DNA from: Planctomycetota bacterium
GTDB lineage: Bacteria > Planctomycetota > Phycisphaerae > UBA1845 > PWPN01
Assembly (NCBI GenBank): GCA_022711465.1
Contig: JAKLEZ010000001.1
Coordinates: 806,001-870,000 of the forward strand
Direction of reading: 5' to 3'
Length of the DNA stretch: 64,000 nucleotides
Positions within the stretch are counted from its first letter, which is position 1. The number at the start of each line of letters is the position of its first letter. Below are positions 16,714 through 25,391 of this stretch, one piece after another. Made by a program: the position numbers and the translations under genes. The notes beneath the pieces were generated by a model. That model saw only the letters and a program-made list of their open reading frames with translations, searched no databases and was not told where the DNA came from.

Positions 16714-17901
16714 CTAGCGCAAATACGGCTTCAGATCGATGGCCTCGTAGCCGCGCGCCGGAGCCCCGGCGCCGACCGCCACGTACATGAGCCTGTTGAC
16801 CGGTTCGAAGATCATTGACTGGATGGTGGCGTTTCCCAAAGCGGCCGCACAGCCGAGAAACTGCTCGAGGTAGGCCTCGCTGATGCGGCCATACTCCCGG
16901 CGAGCGATATCGTGGAGCGCATCGAAGCGATCGCATCGCCCCGCGGTGTCCAGATCCGTGCCGCGATGGTGATTGGTGCTGATCAAGGCCGCGGTGTCGG
17001 GCGCCCGGCGCACGCTGACGGCGGAAGGGGTGATTTCCGCTACCGCTCGGTGGCCCGAGGCGTCCATCAGCATCAGATTGCTGGCCGAATGGCGGGGCGT
17101 CTTCTTCAGCAAGCCCAGGGCTTCGTCGACCGTCTTGCACCGCTCAAGCAGCATGCGGTACAGCATGGCGTAGGGCATCCCGGCCGGTGCACGACGCTGG
17201 CGCGGGACCTCCATCACGGCCAAGCTCAAGCCATGCTCGTTCATCCCGGAAAGAACGCCGACCATGCCGGGCCAGATCACCGAAGCGAACGCGTAACGGT
17301 CCTTCGGATGGAACATAAGCACCACGCTGTTCTTGTCCGCGATGTCGAAGGACGCGAAGTCGAGGTTCCGGCCAAATCGGGCGACCCCGTCCGGCGAAGC
17401 CGCCGCGGGGAGGGTGATGGTCGAGCAAGCCATCGCCTCAGTCAGATCCATGAACGCCTGAGCCAGCATGAGATCCTCGAAGGTCAGCCCCGTAGCGGAG
17501 GCCAGAGCCCGAATTTCATCCACATGCTCCGGAAGCATGAAACGCTTGAACCCAACGACTGCCTTCAGACAAGCCTCGCGCTCGGCCGGACTTGAAAAGT
17601 ACCGACCGAAATAGGCCCGATACAGCGGGACGATCGTCTTCCCCAGTTGCCGGCCGTGCGACTTGCCCAACGCCGCCGCATCGGCACCGCGAAGCTGGAT
17701 GACGGGCACCAACTCCGCCGCAGGCCGCGAGCTGGGCGTCGCCCGAAGGTGCAGATTCGCAAGCCGAGGATTGACGCCCGGGACCGCGGACGTCTCCACC
17801 GCTTGTCTCGGTACGGCAGGTGCTGCCACGACCCGAACACCGGTCGTGCACCCAAACACCATCATCACCACGACGAGACAAAGAGTACGCGTGCGCTTCA
17901 C
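16714..17901 (-). CDS. C45-family NTN-hydrolase lipoprotein (acyltransferase-like)
   Basis: 395-residue predicted lipoprotein. The signal peptide MKRTRTLCLVVVMMVFGC ends at lipobox Cys18. The mature part matches peptidase family C45 (acyl-CoA:6-aminopenicillanate acyltransferase type), which self-cleaves to expose an N-terminal cysteine. Cys159 in EAMACSTITLP is the likely nucleophile, followed by GVARFGRNLDF, the conserved GRNLD segment. Further landmarks are WPGMVGVLSGMNEHGLSL, and STNHHRGTD around residue 305. The natural substrate, probably an amide or N-acyl compound outside the inner membrane, is unknown. GTG 17901 has GGAGG 8 bases ahead. It stands alone between convergent mntP and folK. 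Confidence 0.82.
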   Translation of the reverse strand: MKRTRTLCLVVVMMVFGCTTGVRVVAAPAVPRQAVETSAVPGVNPRLANLHLRATPSSRPAAELVPVIQLRGADAAALGKSHGRQLGKTIVPLYRAYFGRYFSSPAEREACLKAVVGFKRFMLPEHVDEIRALASATGLTFEDLMLAQAFMDLTEAMACSTITLPAAASPDGVARFGRNLDFASFDIADKNSVVLMFHPKDRYAFASVIWPGMVGVLSGMNEHGLSLAVMEVPRQRRAPAGMPYAMLYRMLLERCKTVDEALGLLKKTPRHSASNLMLMDASGHRAVAEITPSAVSVRRAPDTAALISTNHHRGTDLDTAGRCDRFDALHDIARREYGRISEAYLEQFLGCAAALGNATIQSMIFEPVNRLMYVAVGAGAPARGYEAIDLKPYLR

Positions 17902-18075
17902 GAGGATACCTCCATGAAATCAGGGGGCTCGCAGGGCATCTACGCGGCGTCTACATGTTGAGACACCCGCCGGTGTGACCCGGATAGTGGAGCTCGCTCC
18001 AAATCACCGTCACACCCCCACCTCCCACCGGGGGAGCGCCCGCGGCCAGACCGCACCCAGGCGCCCGACCCAAGC

Positions 18076-18591
18076 TCACCCGCCCCCCGCACCCGCGGAG
18101 TGGTTCAGCGCCCGGCGCCGATCGGCTTCAACCCGCTCCTCGAGCAATCGGGCAACACTCTTGCCCAAAACCGGATGCACAACGTCCCGGGCAATCTCCG
18201 CCAGCGGCTCAAGGACGAAACGGCGTTCGTGCATCCTCGGATGGGGTACAGTCAGACCCGGCACGTTGATGACCCGGTCATCATATAGCAACAAGTCCAG
18301 GTCGATCGTTCGCGGCCCCCACCGCTCCTGGCGGACACGACCCAGCGACCGCTCGATCTCCAGCAGCAGATCGAGCAATCTCTCCGGTCCAAGCCGCGTC
18401 TCCACCCTGGCGGCCGCGTTAAGGTACGGCCCCTGGCCTGCCGGCCCGCCCACCGGGTCCGTCGTGTACAGCGAGGACACAACGACATCCCCAACCCCGG
18501 CGTCGGCTCTCAGGGCCCCCACGGCCTGCGTGACGGAAAACCGCCTATCGCCCAGGTTCGAACCCAGTGCTATGTAGGCAATGTGCGACAA
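18076..18591 (-). CDS. folK: 2-amino-4-hydroxy-6-hydroxymethyldihydropteridine pyrophosphokinase
   Basis: Transfers pyrophosphate from ATP to 6-hydroxymethyl-7,8-dihydropterin in folate synthesis (HPPK). The 171-residue protein has all the standard motifs: AYIALGSNLGDR at the N-terminus, the VSSLYTTDPVGGPAGQGPYLN loop, the LLEIERSLGRVRQERWGPRTIDLDLLLYDD block with the ATP/Mg-binding acidic residues, and PHPRMHERRFVLEPL. The start is TTG at 18591, with GAGAGAG just upstream. No other folate gene is adjacent. The sequence ggttcgaaccc near its 5' end is coding and not a tRNA arm. Confidence 0.95.
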   Translation of the reverse strand: MSHIAYIALGSNLGDRRFSVTQAVGALRADAGVGDVVVSSLYTTDPVGGPAGQGPYLNAAARVETRLGPERLLDLLLEIERSLGRVRQERWGPRTIDLDLLLYDDRVINVPGLTVPHPRMHERRFVLEPLAEIARDVVHPVLGKSVARLLEERVEADRRRALNHSAGAGGG

Positions 18592-18698
18592 CTTACTCTC
18601 TCAACAAGGTTTATCGGCACCATTTCCTCTGGCGATGCGTCTCTCGATGGCCGATAGCGCTTTCATGTCCAAGGCGATGGCAACCGGGGCCTGCCGCG

Positions 18699-18727
18699 TT
18701 GGTGGCGAACGGCGCCCGGCGTATAAT
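18699..18727 (+). promoter_or_regulatory. Sigma70-type promoter for the double-cyclophilin gene
   Basis: TTGGTG and a perfect TATAAT separated by 17 bases, about 47 bases before the ATG at 18774. Confidence 0.6.
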
Positions 18728-18773
18728 GCCAACGGCCGTGTCGCGTCAAGTACTTGACACTGTTGGAGTTGCC

Positions 18774-20189
18774 ATGTTTAGACGAAATCTCGCTGTTCTC
18801 GTACTCATACCATTCGCTCTCGGCCAGCAGTGCAACACACCTTCCGGGTCGGGACCCTCAATCGAGAGCACCCAGGTGACCTTGGCAACCAACAAGGGCA
18901 ACATCGTCATCGAGTTGTTTACGCAGCAGACCACGGCGGCCACGAACTTCAAGACGTATCTCGACGCCGGCTACTACGACGATGCCGTCTTCAGTGAAAT
19001 CCGGGGCGGCAAGTGGCTGATCGGCGGCCGATACAACCACCTGCTGGCCGCCCAGGACTCCCAGCCGCTGATGAATGACTCCGACAATGGTCTGACCAAC
19101 TTCCGCGGACGAGTTGCCCTCTACGGACCTGATGGGACCGCGTCCGGGGCGCCGCAGTTGCTCATCAACCTGGGCACGAACTCGAGCCTCGACTACAAGG
19201 GCTCGCCGGTCGACTACACGGTCATCGGTCGCGTTATTGAAGGGATGGACGTCGCCGACGCGATCGCCGCGATGTCGACCATCACCAAGACGGCCGGAAA
19301 CGGCGTCTCTCTCACTTACCTCCCCAAGACGCCGGTCTCGATGAACAGCGCGAGCATGAACTACTCCGACTACGCAGGAACCTCCGCCGATTCACCGGGT
19401 GGTGAGAATCGCGACCCGGTTGCCGACGCCGGCGACGCCCGCTATGTCGCTCCCGGCATCAGTGCCACGCTCGACGGATCAGAGAGTACCGACCCGGATC
19501 TGGACACCTTGACCTACTCCTGGACCCAGACGGCCGGCACTAGCGTTGTCCTCAGCAGCACTACCGCCGCTCAACCCGTCTTCGAGGTGCCCAACACGGC
19601 CGGCGATCTGACCTTCCAGCTGACCGTTGATGACGGCAACGGGGCCACGCACTCCGCGACGGTGACACTCACCGTAGTCACCGCCCCCTACGTCAAGCTC
19701 GAGACAACCTTGGGCGACGTCCGCATGGAAATTCTGCTGGACGACGCGCCCATCACGTCGGTCAACTTCCTGCAGTACGTGGATGACGGCTTCTACAACG
19801 GCACGATCATGCACCGGGTCATGGAGGATTTCGTCGTCCAGGGCGGGGGGTATCTGGCGGATCTCACGGCCCAGACCGGTGTGCGTTCGACGATCGAGAA
19901 CGAGTTCAGCGACAGCCGCAGCAACGTGCGCGGCACCGTGGCCATGGCCAAAGTCAGCGGCGATGAGGACTCCGCCACGTCCCAGTTCTTCTTCAACCTG
20001 GTTGACAACTCCAGCAACCTTGACAACCAGAACGGCGGCTTCAGTGTCTTCGCTCGAGTGGCGGACATGACTGCGGTCGACGCGATGGCGGCCGTCGCAG
20101 TCGGCGATGAGCAAGATCCGAGCGGAAACACCTTCGAGAACGTGCCCGTCACGGATATCGTCGTCAACAAGGCGACCATCGTGCCGTAG
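18774..20189 (+). CDS. Exported protein with two cyclophilin domains flanking a PKD domain
   Basis: 471-residue exported protein. The N-terminus (MFRRNLAVLVLIPFALGQQC) is a signal peptide, possibly of a lipoprotein with Cys20. Residues 30-190 are a first cyclophilin-type peptidyl-prolyl isomerase domain (VTLATNKGNIVIELF). It lacks the usual HRV...QGG active-site block, having FSEIRGGKWLIGG in its place. Residues 205-295 form a PKD/immunoglobulin-like domain (DPVADAGDARYVAPG, TFQLTVDDGNGATHSATVTL). Residues 298-470 are a second, canonical cyclophilin domain with IMHRVMEDFVVQGGGY and SQFFFNL. The second domain probably assists folding of secreted proteins; the first may only bind. GGAG lies close to the ATG and a clear promoter is at 18699-18727. 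Confidence 0.88.
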   Translation: MFRRNLAVLVLIPFALGQQCNTPSGSGPSIESTQVTLATNKGNIVIELFTQQTTAATNFKTYLDAGYYDDAVFSEIRGGKWLIGGRYNHLLAAQDSQPLMNDSDNGLTNFRGRVALYGPDGTASGAPQLLINLGTNSSLDYKGSPVDYTVIGRVIEGMDVADAIAAMSTITKTAGNGVSLTYLPKTPVSMNSASMNYSDYAGTSADSPGGENRDPVADAGDARYVAPGISATLDGSESTDPDLDTLTYSWTQTAGTSVVLSSTTAAQPVFEVPNTAGDLTFQLTVDDGNGATHSATVTLTVVTAPYVKLETTLGDVRMEILLDDAPITSVNFLQYVDDGFYNGTIMHRVMEDFVVQGGGYLADLTAQTGVRSTIENEFSDSRSNVRGTVAMAKVSGDEDSATSQFFFNLVDNSSNLDNQNGGFSVFARVADMTAVDAMAAVAVGDEQDPSGNTFENVPVTDIVVNKATIVP

Positions 20190-20412
20190 CCGCGGTTTCG
20201 CCACCTGGATACCGCTCCACTTCCGTGGCTCAGGCTGAGCCGAGGTTCTCCGGACGAATCCCGTGGCGGTGCTCATCGCGGCGTGGGCCGCCTTCCTCCA
20301 CTCGCCATCGCCGACAGACGAATTCCCGTCGGACTCATTCGTTGCACGGGCCGGCCTGCCGCGTGCGTCCTTGCAGCTGGCAATCAGGGCCGCAGCAAGA
20401 CCGACAGGCCTC

Positions 20413-20441
20413 TTGATCGTTCACCCGAAAGGGCGCACACT
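20413..20441 (+). promoter_or_regulatory. Promoter abutting hemH (likely leaderless)
   Basis: TTGATC and CACACT separated by 17 bases; the -10 box ends 6 bases before the hemH ATG at 20448, so transcription would begin at or next to the start codon. No ribosome site is present. The rest of the 258-base gap after the preceding gene shows nothing. Confidence 0.4.
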
Positions 20442-20447
20442 GCAGGC

Positions 20448-21443
20448 ATGGACGACGCAAAGACACCCTTTGACGCCATAGTCATCATCGGTTTCGGTGG
20501 CCCCAACGGGCCCGGCGACGTTCGCCCTTTCCTGGAGAACGTCATTCGTGGCAAGTCGGTCCCGCGAGCCCGCATCGATGAGATCGCCGAGCGCTATCTG
20601 AGCCTCTTTGGAGGCGTCTCGCCGATAACCGAGATCATGCAGCGTCAGGCCCAGCGGCTTCGCCAGAAGCTCCACGAATCCGGGATCGACGTGCCCATTC
20701 ACCTGGGCATGCGCAACTGGCACCCCTATCTGTCCGACATGTTCGTGGACCTGGCCCGGGAAGGCGCCCGCCGGGTAATCGCGTTCATCTCCGCCCCCCA
20801 CCACTCGTATCCGAGCTGCGGCCAATACAAGCAGGATGTTCGCGACGCCCGACACCGACTCGTCGAGCGCGGCCTGCCGGACGTCGAGGTGGCCTACGTG
20901 GAGGACTGGTATGACCACGAGAAGTTCATCGCCGCCAACGTCGACCAGGTCCGCGCCGCGTTCTGCCGGCTTGAACCCCAGATGCAGCCCCGGGCCCGAC
21001 TGCTCTTCACCGCCCACAGCATCCCCGTCGCCATGGCCGATCAATGCCGCTATGTTGACCAGATAAGAACTTCTTGCCAGCGAGTGGTAGATCAGCTCGG
21101 GTGCAAGGACTGGGTACTGGTTTTCCAGAGCCGCAGCGGACGGCCGGAGGAGCCCTGGCTCGGGCCCGACATCGCGGAATACCTGCGCGCCGAGCAGCAG
21201 CGCGGCCTGTCGGCGGCGGTACTCATTCCCATCGGCTTCACCACCGACCATGTCGAGGTCATCTACGAGCTGGACCACCGGCTGGTCGAAATCGGGCGGG
21301 AAATCAGCGTGGCCGTGGCACGGGCTCAGACGGTCAACGATCATCCGCTCTTCATCGACATGATGGCCGATGTCGTCCGTCGAACCTGGAACCGATACGC
21401 CAAGTACCCTTGCCTGCCTATTGCCGCCGACGCTGCGTCGTAG
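20448..21443 (+). CDS. hemH: Ferrochelatase
   Basis: Inserts Fe(II) into a porphyrin in the last steps of haem synthesis. The 331-residue protein shows the family's landmarks: VIIGFGGPNGPGDVRPFLENV at the N-terminus, LSLFGGVSPITE, ISAPHHSYPSCGQY containing the metal-binding histidine, LLFTAHSIPVAMAD, VFQSRSGRPEEPWLGPDI, and IPIGFTTDHVEVIYELD with the catalytic glutamate. Whether the substrate is protoporphyrin IX or coproporphyrin III cannot be told from sequence alone. An in-frame extension to 20283 exists, but homology begins at 20448. hemC lies elsewhere in the window (54.3 kb), so haem genes here are not one operon. Confidence 0.95.
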   Translation: MDDAKTPFDAIVIIGFGGPNGPGDVRPFLENVIRGKSVPRARIDEIAERYLSLFGGVSPITEIMQRQAQRLRQKLHESGIDVPIHLGMRNWHPYLSDMFVDLAREGARRVIAFISAPHHSYPSCGQYKQDVRDARHRLVERGLPDVEVAYVEDWYDHEKFIAANVDQVRAAFCRLEPQMQPRARLLFTAHSIPVAMADQCRYVDQIRTSCQRVVDQLGCKDWVLVFQSRSGRPEEPWLGPDIAEYLRAEQQRGLSAAVLIPIGFTTDHVEVIYELDHRLVEIGREISVAVARAQTVNDHPLFIDMMADVVRRTWNRYAKYPCLPIAADAAS

Positions 21444-21475
21444 CCTCAGCCAGCCGCGTTCCGCCCGCAGCCCGC

Positions 21476-22501
21476 TCAGATCCGAAGCGTCTCCCTGACG
21501 ACCGCAATGACCTGGTCATGCAGTCGGCCGTTCGTGGCCACCACCCCTTGGTTCCTGCTCAACGTCCGTCCGGCGGCAAAGTCCAGCGGACGGCCGCGAA
21601 CATCGCTCACCTCGCCGCCCGCCTCCTTGACCACCATCCATCCGGCGGCATGGTCCCAGATCTTCTCCCGGTAATCCTCCGACGTCGGCAATCGCAGGTA
21701 GATGGACGCGTCGCCGCGGGCCACAGCGGCGTACTTGCACTGGCTGTCGATGCGAAACGGCGGAGCGGTGACACCCAGCAATGCGGCGATCCGGGCGGCG
21801 TCACCGTGGGAGGAATGGCCGGACTCGACCGACTCGCAGAAGGACGCCCGGGCGGGGTCGGTCACCTCGGTCACGCGAACCTGAGTCCCCCCACCGCCTT
21901 GAAGCGGGTAAAGAAACGCTCCTCGATCCCGGCTCGCAACGAACAGACAGCCCCGTCCGCAGGCCTGCCCTTCCCCGGTCGTCGGCCCCCGGCCACCCTC
22001 CACCCAGGGCAGGTTCGGACAGCCCAGCACGCCCAGGGTCACTTGGCCCTCCTCGATCAATGCCAGGGCGATGGCATACTGTTCTCCGCGAAGGAAACCC
22101 TTGGTCCCGTCGATCGGGTCGAGCGTCCAGAACCGCCCCCGGGAACCGCCGTCATGGGCCCCGCGATCGATGGCCTGGAGGATCCGCGGTTCGTCCAGTG
22201 AGGAATCCACCCTCCGCACCTGCTCGACGACGCGATCCTTGATCGCCGCGTTGGTCGGATTGCAGAGTGCGCTGGCATCCTCCTCCCCGACCACGAGCAC
22301 CTCCGGATACGCCCGGGTCAGTTCGTCAATGATGATCGCCTGGGCTCCGAAATCCGCCACCGTGACGGGTGACTTGTCCTTCTTGGCCAGCGCCTCGGCG
22401 GACACCAGAGTGTCACGAACCGACTGGCAGAGCTCACAGGCCTTCCGCACGGCCCGCATGGCCACGATCCGCTGGGCCTCTTGATGATCCTCTCTCTTCA
22501 T
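21476..22501 (-). CDS. 3'(2'),5'-bisphosphate nucleotidase / inositol monophosphatase family
   Basis: Mg-dependent, Li-sensitive-type phosphatase of 341 residues, closest in layout to CysQ/Hal2 enzymes that dephosphorylate PAP or PAPS. Motifs: DKSPVTVADFGAQA (about 42-55), VVGEEDAS with the first metal-binding acids, FWTLDPIDGTKGFLRGEQYA (about 123-142; the WTLDPIDGTKGF form is typical of the nucleotidase branch), and IWDHAAGWMVVKEAGG (about 284-299), the second metal-binding Asp. ATG 22501 has a GAGAGAG purine stretch upstream. It is 84 bases downstream of the pseudopilin gene on the same strand and might be read from the same message, though a separate promoter cannot be excluded. Inositol or fructose bisphosphate substrates are alternatives. 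Confidence 0.88.
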   Translation of the reverse strand: MKREDHQEAQRIVAMRAVRKACELCQSVRDTLVSAEALAKKDKSPVTVADFGAQAIIIDELTRAYPEVLVVGEEDASALCNPTNAAIKDRVVEQVRRVDSSLDEPRILQAIDRGAHDGGSRGRFWTLDPIDGTKGFLRGEQYAIALALIEEGQVTLGVLGCPNLPWVEGGRGPTTGEGQACGRGCLFVASRDRGAFLYPLQGGGGTQVRVTEVTDPARASFCESVESGHSSHGDAARIAALLGVTAPPFRIDSQCKYAAVARGDASIYLRLPTSEDYREKIWDHAAGWMVVKEAGGEVSDVRGRPLDFAAGRTLSRNQGVVATNGRLHDQVIAVVRETLRI

Positions 22502-22585
22502 GAGACTCTCTCGAGCGCTTTCGCCCGTCTGTCAACGGCTTGCGATCGCAGAAATCAGACTCCAGATCCCGGACCGCGCACCCCG

Positions 22586-23410
22586 TCACCCCCCGTACGC
22601 GCCGTTGTCCTTCGACAGAAAACCCGTTCCCGGCGCAATCATCGCCTGGTCGGCGGCGTAAGTATCGTCGAACCGCTGTGCGCGGGGCTCGGCGTGGCCG
22701 TCGCAGAAGGCGACGTTTGTCCGCTCGGCGTGCCGGAAACCCTGCGTACCCGAATACCGCCCGGTGAAGCTGTCATCGCCAGGATTCTTCCACGGAGCGC
22801 GCATGAACTTGTTGGCCCCATCGGCATATTCACCGTCACCAAACAGGGCGCAGCGGAACGGCATTCGCACGTCGCCGGCGCGGGCCGGTTCGACGATCGA
22901 CTCGGCCGTGCCGTGGCCGATGTAACTCGTGTTGTAGTTGTACCCCGTCCGGGGATCCTCCTGCCAATTCGAGGTCCCGCGGAAGGACGGGCACTGCTGC
23001 ACGTCTTTGTCCGCTCCCCCTTGCCACAGCAAGCCCGCCACCACTCGGCTCCCGCCGCCGCTCCAATCCCTGGTGCTGGTGAAATCCCATGCGTACGAAG
23101 TGAAAGTGGACTCGTGCACCGAAAAGGCGTAGGCGATCGGGTAACGCTCCCTGTGCGATTGCGTGTAGGTGTGGGCGGCCACAGCCATCTGGCGCAGGTT
23201 GCTCAGGCAGGTCACCCCTCGGGCCTGCCCACGGGCTCGGGCCAGCGAGGGCAGCAGAATCGCCACCAGCAGGGCAACCACCGCCACGACCACCAGCACC
23301 TCGATCAGCGTGAAACCCGGCCGATCGGCCTGGAGGGCGTCCCGCCCGTCGATGGCTTGCCGCCGGGCGGCTTGGTCCGATTCCGTTCTGTCGCAAGTCA
23401 GGGGCATCAT
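22586..23410 (-). CDS. Type II secretion-like pseudopilin with H-x9-DG motif
   Basis: 274-residue protein with a prepilin leader: a charged N-terminus, then GFTLIEVLVVVAVVALLVAI at about residue 32, with Gly/Phe cleavage-methylation and Glu+5, followed by helix and PSLARARGQARGVTCLSNLRQM. The rest is a DUF1559-type domain typical of planctomycetes. Near the C-terminus, HAERTNVAFCDGHA fits the H-x9-DG motif used to recognise this group. These proteins are very numerous in planctomycetes and are assumed to form surface pseudopili or secreted subunits; their roles are unknown. The start overlaps no neighbour; 13 bases separate it from the dockerin-like gene upstream, so it is probably the third gene of the cobalamin-riboswitch operon. 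Confidence 0.88.
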   Translation of the reverse strand: MMPLTCDRTESDQAARRQAIDGRDALQADRPGFTLIEVLVVVAVVALLVAILLPSLARARGQARGVTCLSNLRQMAVAAHTYTQSHRERYPIAYAFSVHESTFTSYAWDFTSTRDWSGGGSRVVAGLLWQGGADKDVQQCPSFRGTSNWQEDPRTGYNYNTSYIGHGTAESIVEPARAGDVRMPFRCALFGDGEYADGANKFMRAPWKNPGDDSFTGRYSGTQGFRHAERTNVAFCDGHAEPRAQRFDDTYAADQAMIAPGTGFLSKDNGAYGG

Positions 23411-23423
23411 CCGTTACCCTCGT

Positions 23424-24572
23424 TCACCTCACGCAATCGGGAAAGACCAGTTCGTCCGGCCCGCCCATGCAGCGCTGCAGCAAGCCGAAGTCGGATTGAT
23501 CCACGTCGCTGTCGCCGTCCAGGTCCACTTGACGGCAGGGAGCAGAGGGCGGCCCCACGGCCGCGCCGGTCATGCAGGCCCGGAACACCGCAAGGTCATC
23601 ACCATCCACGTCCAGATCGCCGTCGAGATCGGGATCCGCCTGGGCGGCGGCCGCATCCACGATCGCCACCGCATCGATATCCGGCGAGATGCCGCTGCCG
23701 ACCGGATTCTCGATCTTCACGTACAACGCCGAGTCGAGCCCGACCGCCGCCAGGTCGAAGCCAACGCCACCGGCCGACACGCCGTACAGCCGGGCCGCCT
23801 GGGCAACCGTTCGTCCGGAGAGTCGGGTCGCCGTTAAGGCGGGCTTGAGAGGCACGCGCGGATCCGTCGGTTGCCCCCACCACAGGTTCCACACACCCAG
23901 CGAAGGGTCCGGGGCGGCGGGATCGTACACCCGCCCGAGGCTTGGCGCAAAATCGTCAGCGTACGGCCCGTTTTCGAACGTGTGCCAGTCGTACGCCTCA
24001 GGGGGCCCGGTCCTGCTTACGGAGACCTTGCCCGGCTCGCGAGAGAGCATCACCGTCCCCAGGGTCGTCAGGTTCGGGTCGCCATTTCGCCAGGGTGTCG
24101 TGCCGCCGATGACGGCGAAGGTATTCCCGAAAACGATGAAATCGATCCCGTACGGATTCGCAGGGTTGTCGGTGACCGGCCGCCCCAGCTTGAGGATCAG
24201 CCGCCCGCCCTCACCAACCGAAACAAGCTCGTAGTACCGCAGAGGCGGATTGACCGGCACCACCGGCACGGCCTGACTGGGCGCGCCGGTATTGAAGCCA
24301 TCGCCGGTGGTGTCGACGGTGGGCCGTTCCAGAGGTGGAAGTGGTCTGCCTACCTCTACCTGGTTATTAAACTTGATTCCCACCAGCCAATCCTTGGGCA
24401 CACCCGTCCCCTCGACATACTCGACCACCTCCACCGCATAGTCTTCCGCCCGGTCGCCTGCCCCCGCCACCCGGCTCGCGTCCGCCACAAGCAGCAGTGC
24501 GGCGAACACTGCGGTCCGAACAGCCCGGCGCAGCCTCCGCCGCCCGCGCCCATGAACCTGCCTGCCGGTCAT
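23424..24572 (-). CDS. Secreted dockerin-repeat protein in the B12-riboswitch operon
   Basis: 382-residue exported protein. A twin-basic, hydrophobic signal peptide spans about residues 10-38. The core (about 42-300) includes GGRLILKLGRPVTDNPANPYG, then IDFIVFGNTFAVIGG, later VSVSRTGPPEAYDWHTFEN, and GVGFDLAAVG, ALYVKIENPV. This is the beta-sandwich pattern (GG.I.L.F...DFIVFGN.F...V.VS.DG...FDL..) that I associate with surface proteins near B12-uptake genes in other phyla. The C-terminus has two dockerin-type EF-hand repeats, DLDGDLDVDGDDLAVFRACM and DLDGDSDVDQSDFGLLQRCM, for calcium-dependent structure or anchoring. The start is ATG 24572, with AGGAGG 5 bases upstream (GTG 24575 is the alternative). 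It is the second gene after the riboswitch. Corrinoid binding is inference only. Confidence 0.8.
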   Translation of the reverse strand: MTGRQVHGRGRRRLRRAVRTAVFAALLLVADASRVAGAGDRAEDYAVEVVEYVEGTGVPKDWLVGIKFNNQVEVGRPLPPLERPTVDTTGDGFNTGAPSQAVPVVPVNPPLRYYELVSVGEGGRLILKLGRPVTDNPANPYGIDFIVFGNTFAVIGGTTPWRNGDPNLTTLGTVMLSREPGKVSVSRTGPPEAYDWHTFENGPYADDFAPSLGRVYDPAAPDPSLGVWNLWWGQPTDPRVPLKPALTATRLSGRTVAQAARLYGVSAGGVGFDLAAVGLDSALYVKIENPVGSGISPDIDAVAIVDAAAAQADPDLDGDLDVDGDDLAVFRACMTGAAVGPPSAPCRQVDLDGDSDVDQSDFGLLQRCMGGPDELVFPDCVR

Positions 24573-24638
24573 CACTGCCTCCTGTCCCCGGCCTCGAGAG
24601 GGCGGGGCAATTGCTGACGTTCGACCGCGCCCCCGGGG

Positions 24639-25205
24639 TCACGACCGCCGCGTCCGACGCCGCAGGAGCACGCACGCCGCGCCAAGCAACAGGGCCGTGG
24701 CCGGCTCCGGCAGCCGCGGACGGGTGTTGTCAAAGCCGTTGTACCAGCCATCGAAGTCGCCGCTGGCCAGCGTTCGACCGGACATCCCGGTGGCCGCCTC
24801 CAACCAGGCGACCTGGCCGCCGTCGCCCGTGCCAAGCCAGTAAGCCCAATACAGACCCACATCGCCGGCCTCGGCCCGGTAGGTGATGTTGTCGACGGCA
24901 TAACCCAGCCCCGGCCAGTAGTCGGCGGCGAAGTCCAGGTCGCCGGCGGCGGCCACCGCGGCGATCATGTCATACCCGGTGGCAGGGCCATCCCAACGGT
25001 AGCCGAACGTGTAAGACCTCCCGCCGGTGGCCTTGAAATCGACCACCAGGACGGCCTCATTCGACCCGGCCCCGGCCCAGTACTCGGGCTGAAAAGCCAC
25101 ACCGCCAACCACATCACCCGCCGTGATCCGGACCCATGACCCACTGAGCGCCAACACCGACAGGACAACCAGCATCAACGAGAGGCAACGAGAGGATCTT
25201 CGCAT
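24639..25205 (-). CDS. PEP-CTERM surface protein, first gene under the cobalamin riboswitch
   Basis: 188-residue exported protein. Residues 1-30 are a signal peptide (MRRSSRCLSLMLVVLSVLAL). The C-terminus is a textbook PEP-CTERM sorting tail: LPEPATALLLGAACVLLRRR, meaning the protein should be processed and anchored or released by an exosortase. The middle has repeated aromatic-rich motifs (YWAGAGSNEAVLVVDFKATGG, YTFGYRWDG, GLYWAYWLGTGDGGQVAW, GDFDGWYNGFDNTRP). The YWAYW...GDFDGW stretch recalls the C-terminal part of DUF4430/transcobalamin-like domains, by eye only. ATG 25205 has GGAAGGAG about 8 bases ahead; a longer in-frame ATG (25313) lies upstream of the leader terminator and is rejected. 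Control by the riboswitch suggests a role in corrinoid capture. Confidence 0.82.
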   Translation of the reverse strand: MRRSSRCLSLMLVVLSVLALSGSWVRITAGDVVGGVAFQPEYWAGAGSNEAVLVVDFKATGGRSYTFGYRWDGPATGYDMIAAVAAAGDLDFAADYWPGLGYAVDNITYRAEAGDVGLYWAYWLGTGDGGQVAWLEAATGMSGRTLASGDFDGWYNGFDNTRPRLPEPATALLLGAACVLLRRRTRRS

Positions 25206-25242
25206 GCGAACCGACTCCTTCCGGCGGCCGACCACGAGCCAC

Positions 25243-25281
25243 CAAAAAAGAAACCCAGTGCCCGCGTCAGCGAGTACTGGG
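25243..25281 (-). terminator. Intrinsic terminator in the riboswitch leader
   Basis: On the minus strand, stem arms CCCAGT/ACTGGG and an inner CTCGC/GCGGG pair (one A-C mismatch between them) close a TGAC loop. A T-rich run TTTCTTTTTT follows immediately. It sits between the cobalamin aptamer and the ribosome site of the PEP-CTERM gene, as expected of a riboswitch that ends transcription when B12 is bound. Confidence 0.85.
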
Positions 25282-25391
25282 TCGATTTCTCCACCGAAGG
25301 AGCCGGCTTCCATGAGCGGCCGCCGGCCGCCGGCGGGAAACCGGTCAATCGTCCAGCGCCCACAGCCCGAGGCACATGACGAAACAAAACA

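Noticed and set aside
18545..18565. tRNA T-arm-like sequence ggttcgaaccc
   Set aside because: It is inside folK coding sequence and no acceptor, D or anticodon stems surround it.
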